The notes under the pieces were generated by a model that made no database searches, had not been told where the DNA came from, and saw nothing but the letters and a program-made list of their open reading frames with translations. A program made the position numbers and the translations under genes. From positions 1 to 12,809 of the forward strand of contig WGBN01000258.1 in NCBI GenBank assembly GCA_015494245.1: 12,809 bases of DNA, given 5' to 3'. The stretch's first letter is position 1. The number at the start of each line of letters is the position of its first letter. This DNA comes from Saprospiraceae bacterium. Its GTDB lineage: Bacteria; Bacteroidota; Bacteroidia; Chitinophagales; Saprospiraceae. This document shows, piece by piece, positions 6,524 to 12,809 of the stretch.

Positions 6524-6562
6524 TCCGGTGAAGAGAGATATCTCTGACCTCTCTTCACCGGA
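6524..6562. terminator. Perfect 14-bp stem-loop between the lipoprotein gene and trmH
   Basis: Bases 6524-6537 (tccggtgaagagag) pair perfectly with 6549-6562, with an 11-nt loop, starting 6 bases after the lipoprotein stop. It has no T-tract on either strand, so it is not a textbook intrinsic terminator. A second palindrome, agagatatctct at 6534-6545, overlaps the 5' arm and loop and is a competing fold. It may be a 3'-end stabiliser or a weak terminator. Confidence 0.5.
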
Positions 6563-6580
6563 AAAAGCACCTGCTTTGTT

Positions 6581-7174
6581 ATGACACCTGAACGCATGGA
6601 AAAATTTCGTCGTGTGGCTGCCTTTCGGCAAATGGATTTAACGGTAGTATTGGAAAATGTACACGACCCCCACAACATCGGCGCCGTGCTGCGCTCCTGC
6701 GACTCGGTGGGCATACCCGAAATTTACGTGCTTTACACCGAAGAAAGACTCAGCGAAAAAAACATCATCGCCGGAAAGAGCGCCGCATCCGGTGCGCGCA
6801 AGTGGGTGGATATCCACTACTTCACTGAGCTGGATACCTGTGTGGAGGCCCTGCGCAAAAAGTACCGACGCCTCCTTTGCACCCACCTCGGAGAAAGCGC
6901 TGTTGACCTGTACGAACTCAACCTCACTCACTCTACGGCCCTGGTCTTCGGCAACGAACACGAGGGCGTAAGCAAAGAATTGTTGGCCCGATGCGATGGC
7001 AATTTCGTCATCCCCCAAGTCGGCATGGTACAAAGCCTCAACATCTCGGTGGCCTGTGCCGTTACACTTTACGAGGCCTTCAGGCAAAGGTGGCAAAGCG
7101 GGAAGTACAACGCCCAAAGAGAAAATCCGGAACTCTACAAAACATATCTTTCCAGACACGCAAAAAAAGCATAA
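6581..7174 (+). CDS. trmH: tRNA (guanosine(18)-2'-O)-methyltransferase TrmH (SpoU family)
   Basis: Methylates the ribose of G18 in the tRNA D-loop using S-adenosylmethionine. The protein has 197 residues, so it lacks the N-terminal RNA-binding extension of RlmB-type relatives. The three SPOUT knot motifs are clear. Motif 1 is D-P-H-N-I-G-A-V-L-R (29-38/39), with the catalytic-type Arg at about residue 38 after Asn32. Motif 2 is F-G-N-E-H-E-G (123-129). Motif 3 is I-P-Q-V-G-M-V-Q-S-L-N-I-S-V-A (144-158). The N-terminus, M-T-P-E-R followed by R-Q-x-D-L-T-V, aligns with E. coli TrmH (N-P-x-R ... R-Q-x-D-L-T-V), which favours TrmH over RlmB or TrmL. The stop lies 8 bp before the cdaA start, so the two genes are probably co-transcribed. 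Confidence 0.9.
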   Translation: MTPERMEKFRRVAAFRQMDLTVVLENVHDPHNIGAVLRSCDSVGIPEIYVLYTEERLSEKNIIAGKSAASGARKWVDIHYFTELDTCVEALRKKYRRLLCTHLGESAVDLYELNLTHSTALVFGNEHEGVSKELLARCDGNFVIPQVGMVQSLNISVACAVTLYEAFRQRWQSGKYNAQRENPELYKTYLSRHAKKA

Positions 7175-7182
7175 AACGGCCC

Positions 7183-7977
7183 ATGCTACTCGCCATACAC
7201 ATAGGATTTTTGCCCATCCGGATTTGGGACGTACTCGACATCCTCATTGTCGGGTACCTTTTGTATTGGGCTTACAAATTGCTGCGAGGCAGCACCGGCC
7301 TGACCATACTGGTGGGTGTAGGCGTACTCTTCCTCGTGGGGCAGATGGTCCACTCTTTGGATATGGCCATGCTCTCCAAGTTGTTTGATTTGTTTGCCAA
7401 TTTCGTTGCTTTGGTGTTGATCATCATCTTCCAACCCGAAGTGAGGCGCTTTTTGCTCATGTTGGGCAACAACACCCTGCGGCAACGTTCGCATTTTTTG
7501 AGGAGGTTGCTCGACAAAGAATTCGCCAATACCGAAACCAGGCAGGCAGAGGTGCAGGAAATCAAAAATGCCCTCGTCAGCATGAGCCGCAAGAAATGGG
7601 GGGCGCTCATTGTGCTTTCGCAAAATGAAGAAATGTTGGGAATCGTCGGCACGGGCGTGCCCTTAGATGCTCAAATTTCGCAACAACTGTTAGAGAGCAT
7701 TTTCAACAAAGAAAGCCCCTTGCACGACGGGGCCGTCATCATCAGTCACGACAAAATCATTGCTGCCGGCTGCACCCTGCCCGTTTCCGACAACCCCAAC
7801 CTGCCCAAAGCGGTAGGCTTGCGCCATCGCGCTGCCGTAGGGATTACCGAGCGCATGGAGGTGGTGGCCTTCATCGTCTCTGAAGAAACCGGCTCCATCA
7901 GCTATGCCCACCGCGGCAAGCTGCAGCGACGCATTTCTGAAAGCACCTTAGAGGAATTGCTGATAAAATACCTGTAA
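7183..7977 (+). CDS. cdaA: Membrane-bound diadenylate cyclase CdaA (c-di-AMP synthase)
   Basis: Condenses two ATP into cyclic di-AMP at the inner face of the membrane. The protein has 264 residues, near the usual ~270. Three hydrophobic helices (about 18-31, 39-53 and 69-84) precede the DAC domain (about 100-264). The domain carries the active-site D-G-A (182-184) in L-H-D-G-A-V-I-I and R-H-R (214-216) in G-L-R-H-R-A-A, followed by S-E-E-T-G (233-237). I chose the ATG at 7183 because the family begins with a short N-terminus before the first helix. The longer open frame from 6991 only overlaps trmH. The usual Firmicutes partners cdaR and glmM are absent. The gene ends 6 bp from the stop of the convergent AAA+ gene, with no terminator hairpin between them. 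Confidence 0.95.
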   Translation: MLLAIHIGFLPIRIWDVLDILIVGYLLYWAYKLLRGSTGLTILVGVGVLFLVGQMVHSLDMAMLSKLFDLFANFVALVLIIIFQPEVRRFLLMLGNNTLRQRSHFLRRLLDKEFANTETRQAEVQEIKNALVSMSRKKWGALIVLSQNEEMLGIVGTGVPLDAQISQQLLESIFNKESPLHDGAVIISHDKIIAAGCTLPVSDNPNLPKAVGLRHRAAVGITERMEVVAFIVSEETGSISYAHRGKLQRRISESTLEELLIKYL

Positions 7978-7983
7978 AAGGCC

Positions 7984-10641
7984 CTACCCTCCAAAACCTA
8001 TCCGCTGGCGTTGGATGTTCTGATCTTTCTGCTGGCGACCTACGGCCTGCACGTCCTCCAGTACAATGAGGTTGTGCGGCAATTTTTCGCGCTCTTCGGC
8101 AGCGAGTTGGGCGAGGCGCAGGTTTTGGCGTTTTACCAGTTCTTCCATTAGCTTCCGCACTTCGCGGGCGTTGCCGAAATAGCGGCTGCGGCTGCGGTAT
8201 TCGCTGGCGAGCAATTCGCGCAGTTCCGCATCGGCCTCAGGCGTCATGATCATCTGGCGCTCGTCTAAGATGAGCAGGGCGATTTGGTACAATTGCTCAG
8301 GCGTATAGTCTCCAAATTTGAGGATTTTGTCAAAGCGCGAGCTCAGGCCCGGATTGGCCTTGAGAAAGGCATCCATGTTGTCGGGATAGCCCGCCACAAA
8401 GACGAAGAACTTGCCCCGGTAATCCTCCATCCGCTTGAGCAGCGTTTGAATGGCCTCCTGCCCAAAGTCGCCACCTGAAGCGCTGCGCTGAGTCAACGAA
8501 TAAGCCTCGTCAATGAAGAGCACGCCGCCCATGGCCTCCTCCACTTTTTTGGCCGTCTTGGTCGCCGTCTGACCTACGTAATCGGCCACCAGCCCCTGGC
8601 GGTCGGTCTCTACCATGTGGCCACGCTCGATGATGCCCAGGGCCTTGTAAATCTTGGCCAGGATGCGCGCCACAGTGGTCTTACCCGTACCCGGATTGCC
8701 CACAAAGACCGTGTGCAGGAAGAAAGTGTTGAGCACATCCTGCCCCGTTTGCCGGTAGAAGCGCACGAGATGCACCAGCTCGTTGATCTGACTCTTGATG
8801 GTCTCCAGGCCAATCAGCCGGTTCAGCTCGGCCAAAGCCTGCTTCAACAACATCTCATCTACAGGAATGTCGGGCTGCTCGGAGCGCATTTCCAGATCAA
8901 TGCCTTCGATGTCTTCGGGCATGATGAGTTTCAGAGCCTCTGCCGGCAGCTCTTCCGCATGGCCCTGTTTGATGAGGCGCAAGCCCATATTGATTTTGGC
9001 TTCTTCAAGCAATGTATTTACAAAACGGGCATTACCAAAAGTGCGGTCGCGTTTTCGATAGGCCTCTACAATCAGCTCGTGGAGGCGTTCGCGGGCGCCC
9101 TCGTGCAATTCGATTTCCATCAGGCCGCAGCTGTACTCGGCAATTTGCATCAGCTCCTGCGGCAGATAATCGGGAAAATTGAAGTAGTGCTTAAAACGCG
9201 ATTTCAAACCCGGGTTGGATTCCAGGAAGGTTTTCATCTCCTTAGGATAGCCGGCAACGATGACGACCAGATCGCCCTTTCCATTCGACATTTCTTTTAC
9301 CAGAATTTCGATGGCTTCGCGCCCAAAGTCTTTGTGGTCTTCCTTGGAGCGCGCCAGGGAGTAGGCCTCATCAATAAAAAGTACGCCGCCCCGGGCTTTT
9401 TCGATAGCTTCTTTCATCTTCGGGGCAGTCTGGCCGATGTACTCACCGATCAGATGGCTGCGATCTACTTCGTGCACATGCCCTTTGGAGAGCAGGCCCA
9501 TTTTTTTGTAGAGCTGCCCCATCATTTTAGCCACCGTGGTTTTGCCCGTTCCCGGATTGCCGATAAAGACGGAGTGCAATTTAATGCCCTCGCTTTCGGA
9601 AAAGCCTTTTTCCTTGCGCAACTGCACAAAACGGATGTAAGCAGCGTGCTCTTTAATTTTTTCTTTGATGCTCTGCAAGCCGATGAGGGCATCCAAATCG
9701 GCAATCAGTTCCGTGAGGCTTTTGTCCGGGCTGCCGCTATTAAACAGCAGATCCTGGTCGGCCTCATCCGGCAAATCAATCTCCGGCAGGCCCTGCACAA
9801 ATTCATCACCTACTTCAAAAAAGATGGTGGCTACATTTTCCTCCAGCATACTCAACTCAGCTCGATAGTTGCCATGAGGCCAGGTACCCCGCTTATCAGA
9901 GCCCCAGGAAAAAATCATTTGGCAATGCTCTTCCTTGGGCATAATCCGCCTCAATTGGACGACCTCGCTCTTCAACTCGCCCAATTCATTGGAAATGCGC
10001 AAAAAGAGCTCACATTGCCAGGAGCGCTGCACACAGAGGTTTTTAAACTCCACTTCAAAAAAGATGTAGCGGGTTTCCTCCGCTGCAAAGACATGCACGT
10101 ACTCCCGGTCTTCCTGCCTCACGCCCTCATACGAGCCCTCGTACATTTTTACGGAAGTGAGCCCCATATAAGGTGCTCCCCCTCTTTGAGGATATTCATC
10201 GTGATCCTCTATGTAAAAGTGCTGTGTAGCAACCTTTTCGCCATTGATCCAGGCCTCCCAGCGATAGTGCCCGCGCCGCCAGTAATACCCGCGCTCGGCA
10301 TGGCCCCAACCTTCCCGCACATAGACCTCAGACTCCTCTTTGCGCACAGAGCGGCTGACATCCAGATCGCAAATTTCGTTGCGGTTATCACCCAGGGCAT
10401 AGCATTTCAGCCTGATATTTGCCTGCCAATCGGCCTCACCGGCCAATTTGTTGTAAAACGACAACTCCGCATAGATATAGGCCACATCCCCCCGAAAGAA
10501 GACCTGACGGTATTTCTTCCTGTTGCCCGGCAACCACTCTTTGGAGCCATAGGTTTTCAAGGCCCTGAATGCATAGGGCCGCTGCGGGATGGTGTTTTGA
10601 TCTTTAATATTCAATGGGTTTCTTTTTTGGGCTTTCGCCAA
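7984..10641 (-). CDS. Double AAA+ ATPase (CbxX/CfxQ-SpoVK type) with duplicated N-terminal beta-rich domains
   Basis: The protein has 885 residues. Residues ~36-146 and ~160-280 are two copies of a beta-rich domain (shared pattern F/Y-I-x-x-E-(L/V)-x-F-x-N, W-Q, W/G-x-Y-R-x-E, V-A-T-x-x-F). AAA+ module 1 (about 308-560) has Walker A G-N-P-G-T-G-K-T-T (361-369), pore-type loop Y-I-G-Q-T (401-405), Walker B F-I-D-E (422-425), sensor V-A-G-Y-P (462-466), N-P-G-L-x-S-R-F (476-483) and sensor-2 G-N-A-R (536-539). Module 2 repeats all of these (648-656, Y-V-G-Q-T at 688, F-I-D-E at 709, V-A-G-Y-P at 749, N-P-G-L at 763, G-N-A-R at 823). Both modules look catalytically intact. The family remodels protein complexes (CbxX/CfxQ acts on Rubisco, EccA in type VII secretion). 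The client here is unknown. The start is TTG at 10641, since a stop codon lies two codons upstream and no early in-frame ATG exists. Confidence 0.9.
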   Translation of the reverse strand: MAKAQKRNPLNIKDQNTIPQRPYAFRALKTYGSKEWLPGNRKKYRQVFFRGDVAYIYAELSFYNKLAGEADWQANIRLKCYALGDNRNEICDLDVSRSVRKEESEVYVREGWGHAERGYYWRRGHYRWEAWINGEKVATQHFYIEDHDEYPQRGGAPYMGLTSVKMYEGSYEGVRQEDREYVHVFAAEETRYIFFEVEFKNLCVQRSWQCELFLRISNELGELKSEVVQLRRIMPKEEHCQMIFSWGSDKRGTWPHGNYRAELSMLEENVATIFFEVGDEFVQGLPEIDLPDEADQDLLFNSGSPDKSLTELIADLDALIGLQSIKEKIKEHAAYIRFVQLRKEKGFSESEGIKLHSVFIGNPGTGKTTVAKMMGQLYKKMGLLSKGHVHEVDRSHLIGEYIGQTAPKMKEAIEKARGGVLFIDEAYSLARSKEDHKDFGREAIEILVKEMSNGKGDLVVIVAGYPKEMKTFLESNPGLKSRFKHYFNFPDYLPQELMQIAEYSCGLMEIELHEGARERLHELIVEAYRKRDRTFGNARFVNTLLEEAKINMGLRLIKQGHAEELPAEALKLIMPEDIEGIDLEMRSEQPDIPVDEMLLKQALAELNRLIGLETIKSQINELVHLVRFYRQTGQDVLNTFFLHTVFVGNPGTGKTTVARILAKIYKALGIIERGHMVETDRQGLVADYVGQTATKTAKKVEEAMGGVLFIDEAYSLTQRSASGGDFGQEAIQTLLKRMEDYRGKFFVFVAGYPDNMDAFLKANPGLSSRFDKILKFGDYTPEQLYQIALLILDERQMIMTPEADAELRELLASEYRSRSRYFGNAREVRKLMEELVKRQNLRLAQLAAEEREKLPHNLIVLEDVQAVGRQQKDQNIQRQRIGFGG
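9802..10536 (-). repeat. Internal duplication in the N-terminal half of the AAA+ protein
   Basis: Residues 36-146 (10536-10204) and 160-280 (10164-9802) align by eye. Both have A/R-Y-I-(Y/F)-x-E-(L/V)-x-F, then about 10-15 residues on W-Q-(A/C)-x-(I/L), then a W followed by W-x-x-G-x-Y-R-(W/A)-E, and end in V-A-T-x-x-F-(Y/F)-(I/E)-(E/V)-(D/G)-D. Strand-like alternation and aromatic content suggest two beta-sandwich domains. The duplication is visible in protein sequence only; the DNA has diverged. Confidence 0.7.
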
Positions 10642-10668
10642 ATGCTACTGTGTTATAGAACATCCGCC

Positions 10669-10676
10669 TAAAGATA
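10669..10676 (-). promoter_or_regulatory. Candidate -7 box for the AAA+ gene
   Basis: On the minus strand the sequence reads TATCTTTA, one base from TAnnTTTG, 27 nt upstream of the TTG start at 10641. There is no TTTG 19-20 nt further upstream, so this is a half-match only. Confidence 0.3.
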
Positions 10677-10721
10677 AAGGTTTTGTCGTTTATAAAGAAC
10701 CTTATTCTCCTCACATTGTCG

Positions 10722-10728
10722 TAATTTG
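10722..10728 (+). promoter_or_regulatory. Candidate -7-like element for tdh
   Basis: TAATTTG, 18 nt before the tdh ATG at 10747, resembles a shortened TAnnTTTG box. No -33 element is evident. It lies in the divergent 105-bp gap shared with the AAA+ gene, which shows nothing else recognisable. Confidence 0.25.
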
Positions 10729-10746
10729 CGCGCAAAAATCAGCTAC

Positions 10747-11694
10747 ATGGACAGCGACACACGCATACTCATTACGGGTGCCAACGGCCAAATCGGAACG
10801 GTACTCACTCAAAGGCTGCGCCAGAAGTACGGAACGCAAAACGTCATAGCCACAGATATACGCCCTCCGCAAAAAGAGTTCGAAGGCCCTTTCGAGCTAC
10901 TCGACGTGCTGGATGCACAGCGCTTCGAGCAAGTAGCCGGCGACTATGGGGTCCGGCAAATATACCATCTCGCTGCCATCCTCTCGGCCAAGGGAGAAGA
11001 ACAGCCCCTGCGCACCTGGGAGATCAACATGCGGGGGCTTTTTCATGCCTTTGAGGCGGGTTTGAAAGTGGGTATTGACCGCATGTTTTTTCCCAGTTCG
11101 ATAGCGGCCTTTGGCCCCGACAGCCCCAAGGTAGAAACGCCCCAAAAGGCCTACCGCGCCCCACTAACCGTCTATGGCATCAGCAAAACTGCCGGTGAAA
11201 ACTGGATGAAATACTACCACCAGCGCTATGGCTTAGACCTGCGCTCCGTGCGCTATCCGGGCATCATCGGCTATCAGTCCATGCCCGGAGGCGGCACCAC
11301 CGATTACGCCATTGACATCTTCCACCAGGCGCTGCAAAAGGGCAGCTACACCTGCTTCCTCAAGGCCGATACCCGCCTGCCCATGATGTACATGGACGAC
11401 GCCATCCGCGCCACCCTCGAACTCATGGAAGCTCCTGCCGAAGCCATTCGCATACGCACCAGCTACAACATCGCCGGCGTCAATTTCACCCCGGCCGAGC
11501 TGGCTGCCGAAATCCAAAAACACCTGCCGGACTTCACCATCCATTACGAACCCGACTTCCGCCAGCAAATTGCCGAAGGCTGGCCGCAAAGCATAGACGA
11601 CTCCGCCGCCCGAAGAGACTGGGGCTGGCAGGCAGAATACGACCTCGCCAAGATGACGGAAGACATGCTCCAACATCTCGCGCTAACCTGTTGA
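10747..11694 (+). CDS. tdh: L-threonine 3-dehydrogenase, NAD-dependent (SDR/epimerase-like type)
   Basis: Oxidises L-threonine to 2-amino-3-ketobutyrate with NAD+, the first step of threonine degradation to glycine. The protein has 315 residues. The Rossmann motif G-A-N-G-Q-I-G is at 11-17. The catalytic residues are Y143 and K147 in Y-G-I-S-K, preceded by P-S-S-I-A-A-F-G-P (116-124). The R-Y-P-G-I-I-G-Y segment (169-176), then G-G-G-T-T-D-Y-A (181-188), and M-Y-M-D-D-A (214-219) are typical of the short-chain Tdh known from Flavobacterium and Cupriavidus, not the zinc-dependent enzyme of E. coli. I chose the ATG at 10747 rather than the TTG at 10726 because it sits just before the first beta strand (R-I-L-I-T-G). 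The downstream kbl gene 48 bp away completes the pathway and supports the call over a generic epimerase. Confidence 0.92.
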   Translation: MDSDTRILITGANGQIGTVLTQRLRQKYGTQNVIATDIRPPQKEFEGPFELLDVLDAQRFEQVAGDYGVRQIYHLAAILSAKGEEQPLRTWEINMRGLFHAFEAGLKVGIDRMFFPSSIAAFGPDSPKVETPQKAYRAPLTVYGISKTAGENWMKYYHQRYGLDLRSVRYPGIIGYQSMPGGGTTDYAIDIFHQALQKGSYTCFLKADTRLPMMYMDDAIRATLELMEAPAEAIRIRTSYNIAGVNFTPAELAAEIQKHLPDFTIHYEPDFRQQIAEGWPQSIDDSAARRDWGWQAEYDLAKMTEDMLQHLALTC

Positions 11695-11742
11695 ATACGA
11701 GAGTACCGAAAATACAACCATAACCAACACAACTCAAAAGTC

Positions 11743-12809
11743 ATGTTCGACAAACTACGTCCTCAGATCCAAAAAGAACTGGAAGAGATCAAAGAAGCCG
11801 GTCTCTACAAAAAAGAACGCACCATCACCAGCCCCCAGGGCGCTGCCATTGACACCCTCGAAGCGGGCGAAGTGCTCAACTTCTGCGCCAACAATTACCT
11901 CGGCCTGTCCTCGCATCCCGCGCTCATAGAAGCGGCCATAGAAACCATCCGCGAGCGCGGCTTCGGCCTGTCCTCCGTGCGTTTCATCTGCGGCACACAG
12001 GACATCCACCGTCAATTGGAAGAGCGCATCGCCGAATTTGTCGGCGCCGAAGACGCCATTCTCTATGCCGCGGCCTTCGACGCCAATGGAGGCCTCTTTG
12101 AGCCCCTGCTCAGTAAGGAAGACGCCATCATCTCCGATGAGCTCAATCACGCCTCTATCATTGACGGCATACGCCTTTGCAAAGCTCAGCGCTACCGCTA
12201 CAAGAACAACGACATGCAAGACCTGGAAGAAAAGCTCAAAGAGGCCCGGGGCGCCCGTCGCCGCCTCATCGCCACCGACGGCGTCTTCTCCATGGACGGC
12301 ATCATCGCCCAGGTAGATAAAATCTGCGATCTAGCAGAAAAATACGATGCCATGGTCATGGTAGATGACTGCCACGCCACGGGCTTCGTCGGCAAAACCG
12401 GTCGAGGCTCAGCCGAGTACAACAACGCCATGGGGCGTGTGGACATCATCACCGGCACTTTCGGCAAGGCCCTCGGCGGTGCCTCCGGCGGCTTCACCGC
12501 TGCCCGCAAAGAAATCGTTGACTTGCTGCGCCAGCGCTCCCGCCCCTACCTCTTCTCCAACACCCTGGCTCCCGCCATCGTGGGCGCCTCGCTCAAAGCC
12601 TTAGAGCTGCTCTCCGCCAGCACCGAGCTGCGCGACAAACTGGAACGCAACACCCGCCAATTCCGCGAAGGCATGACTAAAGCGGGCTTCGACATCATTC
12701 CGGGAGAACACCCCATCGTGCCCATCATGCTCTACGATGCCAAACTCGCCCAGGAGTTCTCCGCCCGCCTGCTCCAAAAGGGAATCTATGTCATCGGCTT
12801 CTTCTACCC
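11743..12809 (+). CDS. kbl: Glycine C-acetyltransferase (2-amino-3-ketobutyrate CoA ligase), 3' end cut by window edge
   Basis: A PLP enzyme that splits 2-amino-3-ketobutyrate with CoA into glycine and acetyl-CoA, acting directly after Tdh. From the ATG at 11743 the frame stays open to the window end: 355 codons plus two bases, with no stop. About 40 residues of the usual ~397 are missing because the window ends, not through mutation. The alpha-oxoamine synthase family signature is complete. N-F-C-A-N-N-Y-L-G-L (46-55) lies near the N-terminus, and S-S-V-R-F-I-C-G-T (77-85) is the Kbl-type substrate loop. E-L-N-H-A-S (133-138) carries the ring-stacking His136, and D-D-C-H-A-T-G (208-214) carries Asp208 and His211. 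T-F-G-K-A-L-G-G (239-246) holds the PLP Schiff-base Lys242. The adjoining tdh makes Kbl far more likely than the serine palmitoyltransferase, BioF or HemA relatives. Confidence 0.95.
   Translation, partial: MFDKLRPQIQKELEEIKEAGLYKKERTITSPQGAAIDTLEAGEVLNFCANNYLGLSSHPALIEAAIETIRERGFGLSSVRFICGTQDIHRQLEERIAEFVGAEDAILYAAAFDANGGLFEPLLSKEDAIISDELNHASIIDGIRLCKAQRYRYKNNDMQDLEEKLKEARGARRRLIATDGVFSMDGIIAQVDKICDLAEKYDAMVMVDDCHATGFVGKTGRGSAEYNNAMGRVDIITGTFGKALGGASGGFTAARKEIVDLLRQRSRPYLFSNTLAPAIVGASLKALELLSASTELRDKLERNTRQFREGMTKAGFDIIPGEHPIVPIMLYDAKLAQEFSARLLQKGIYVIGFFY

Noticed and set aside
6991..7182. Extension of cdaA upstream into trmH.
   Set aside because: The extra 64 residues overlap conserved trmH motif 3 and are not hydrophobic or CdaA-like. 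The ATG at 7183 gives a normal CdaA length.
8617..10671. A 684-codon plus-strand frame opposite the AAA+ gene.
   Set aside because: The minus-strand frame has two full sets of AAA+ motifs. The plus-strand translation shows none and is explained by codon bias.

Overview
The window looks like a chromosomal stretch of a Bacteroidota (Bacteroidetes) bacterium, most likely a marine or environmental member near the Saprospiria/Lewinella group. Four observations point that way. The NusB protein is the long form of about 309 residues typical of this phylum. The OmpA-family protein has thrombospondin-type-3 calcium repeats. There are no clear Shine-Dalgarno sequences. Promoter-like boxes match the Bacteroidetes TTTG-N19-TAnnTTTG pattern. 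The phylum call is fairly firm; the class or genus is a guess. Most of the content is ordinary core-genome material. I see no phage, IS element, CRISPR array, rRNA or tRNA gene.

Layout, left to right: (1) a small secreted protein with a carbohydrate-binding-like beta fold (59-673). (2) A ~350-bp intergenic region with three degenerate ~55-bp hairpin-forming repeats and a separate intrinsic terminator. (3) nusB (1027-1956). (4) An OmpA/TSP3 outer-membrane protein (2032-3468) with the best promoter in the window and two tandem hairpins after it. (5) guaA (3563-5104), whose 3' end overlaps a lipoprotein with a type-1 periplasmic-binding fold (5061-6518). (6) trmH (6581-7174) followed within 8 bp by cdaA, a membrane diadenylate cyclase (7183-7977). 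(7) On the minus strand, a large protein (7984-10641) with two CbxX/SpoVK-type AAA+ modules behind an N-terminal pair of duplicated beta-rich domains. (8) A divergent threonine-degradation pair, the SDR-type L-threonine 3-dehydrogenase (10747-11694) and glycine C-acetyltransferase kbl (11743 to the window end, truncated by the edge).

How the genes fit together: tdh and kbl form a pathway (threonine to 2-amino-3-ketobutyrate to glycine plus acetyl-CoA). guaA and the lipoprotein, and trmH and cdaA, are probably co-transcribed pairs without an obvious shared pathway. The least conventional gene is the double AAA+ protein. Its N-terminal half is an internal duplication that I cannot assign to a named family, and it has no operon partner to reveal its client. 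The other non-routine element is the hairpin repeat cluster at 669-830, which could be a mobile palindromic repeat or a structured RNA 3' end.
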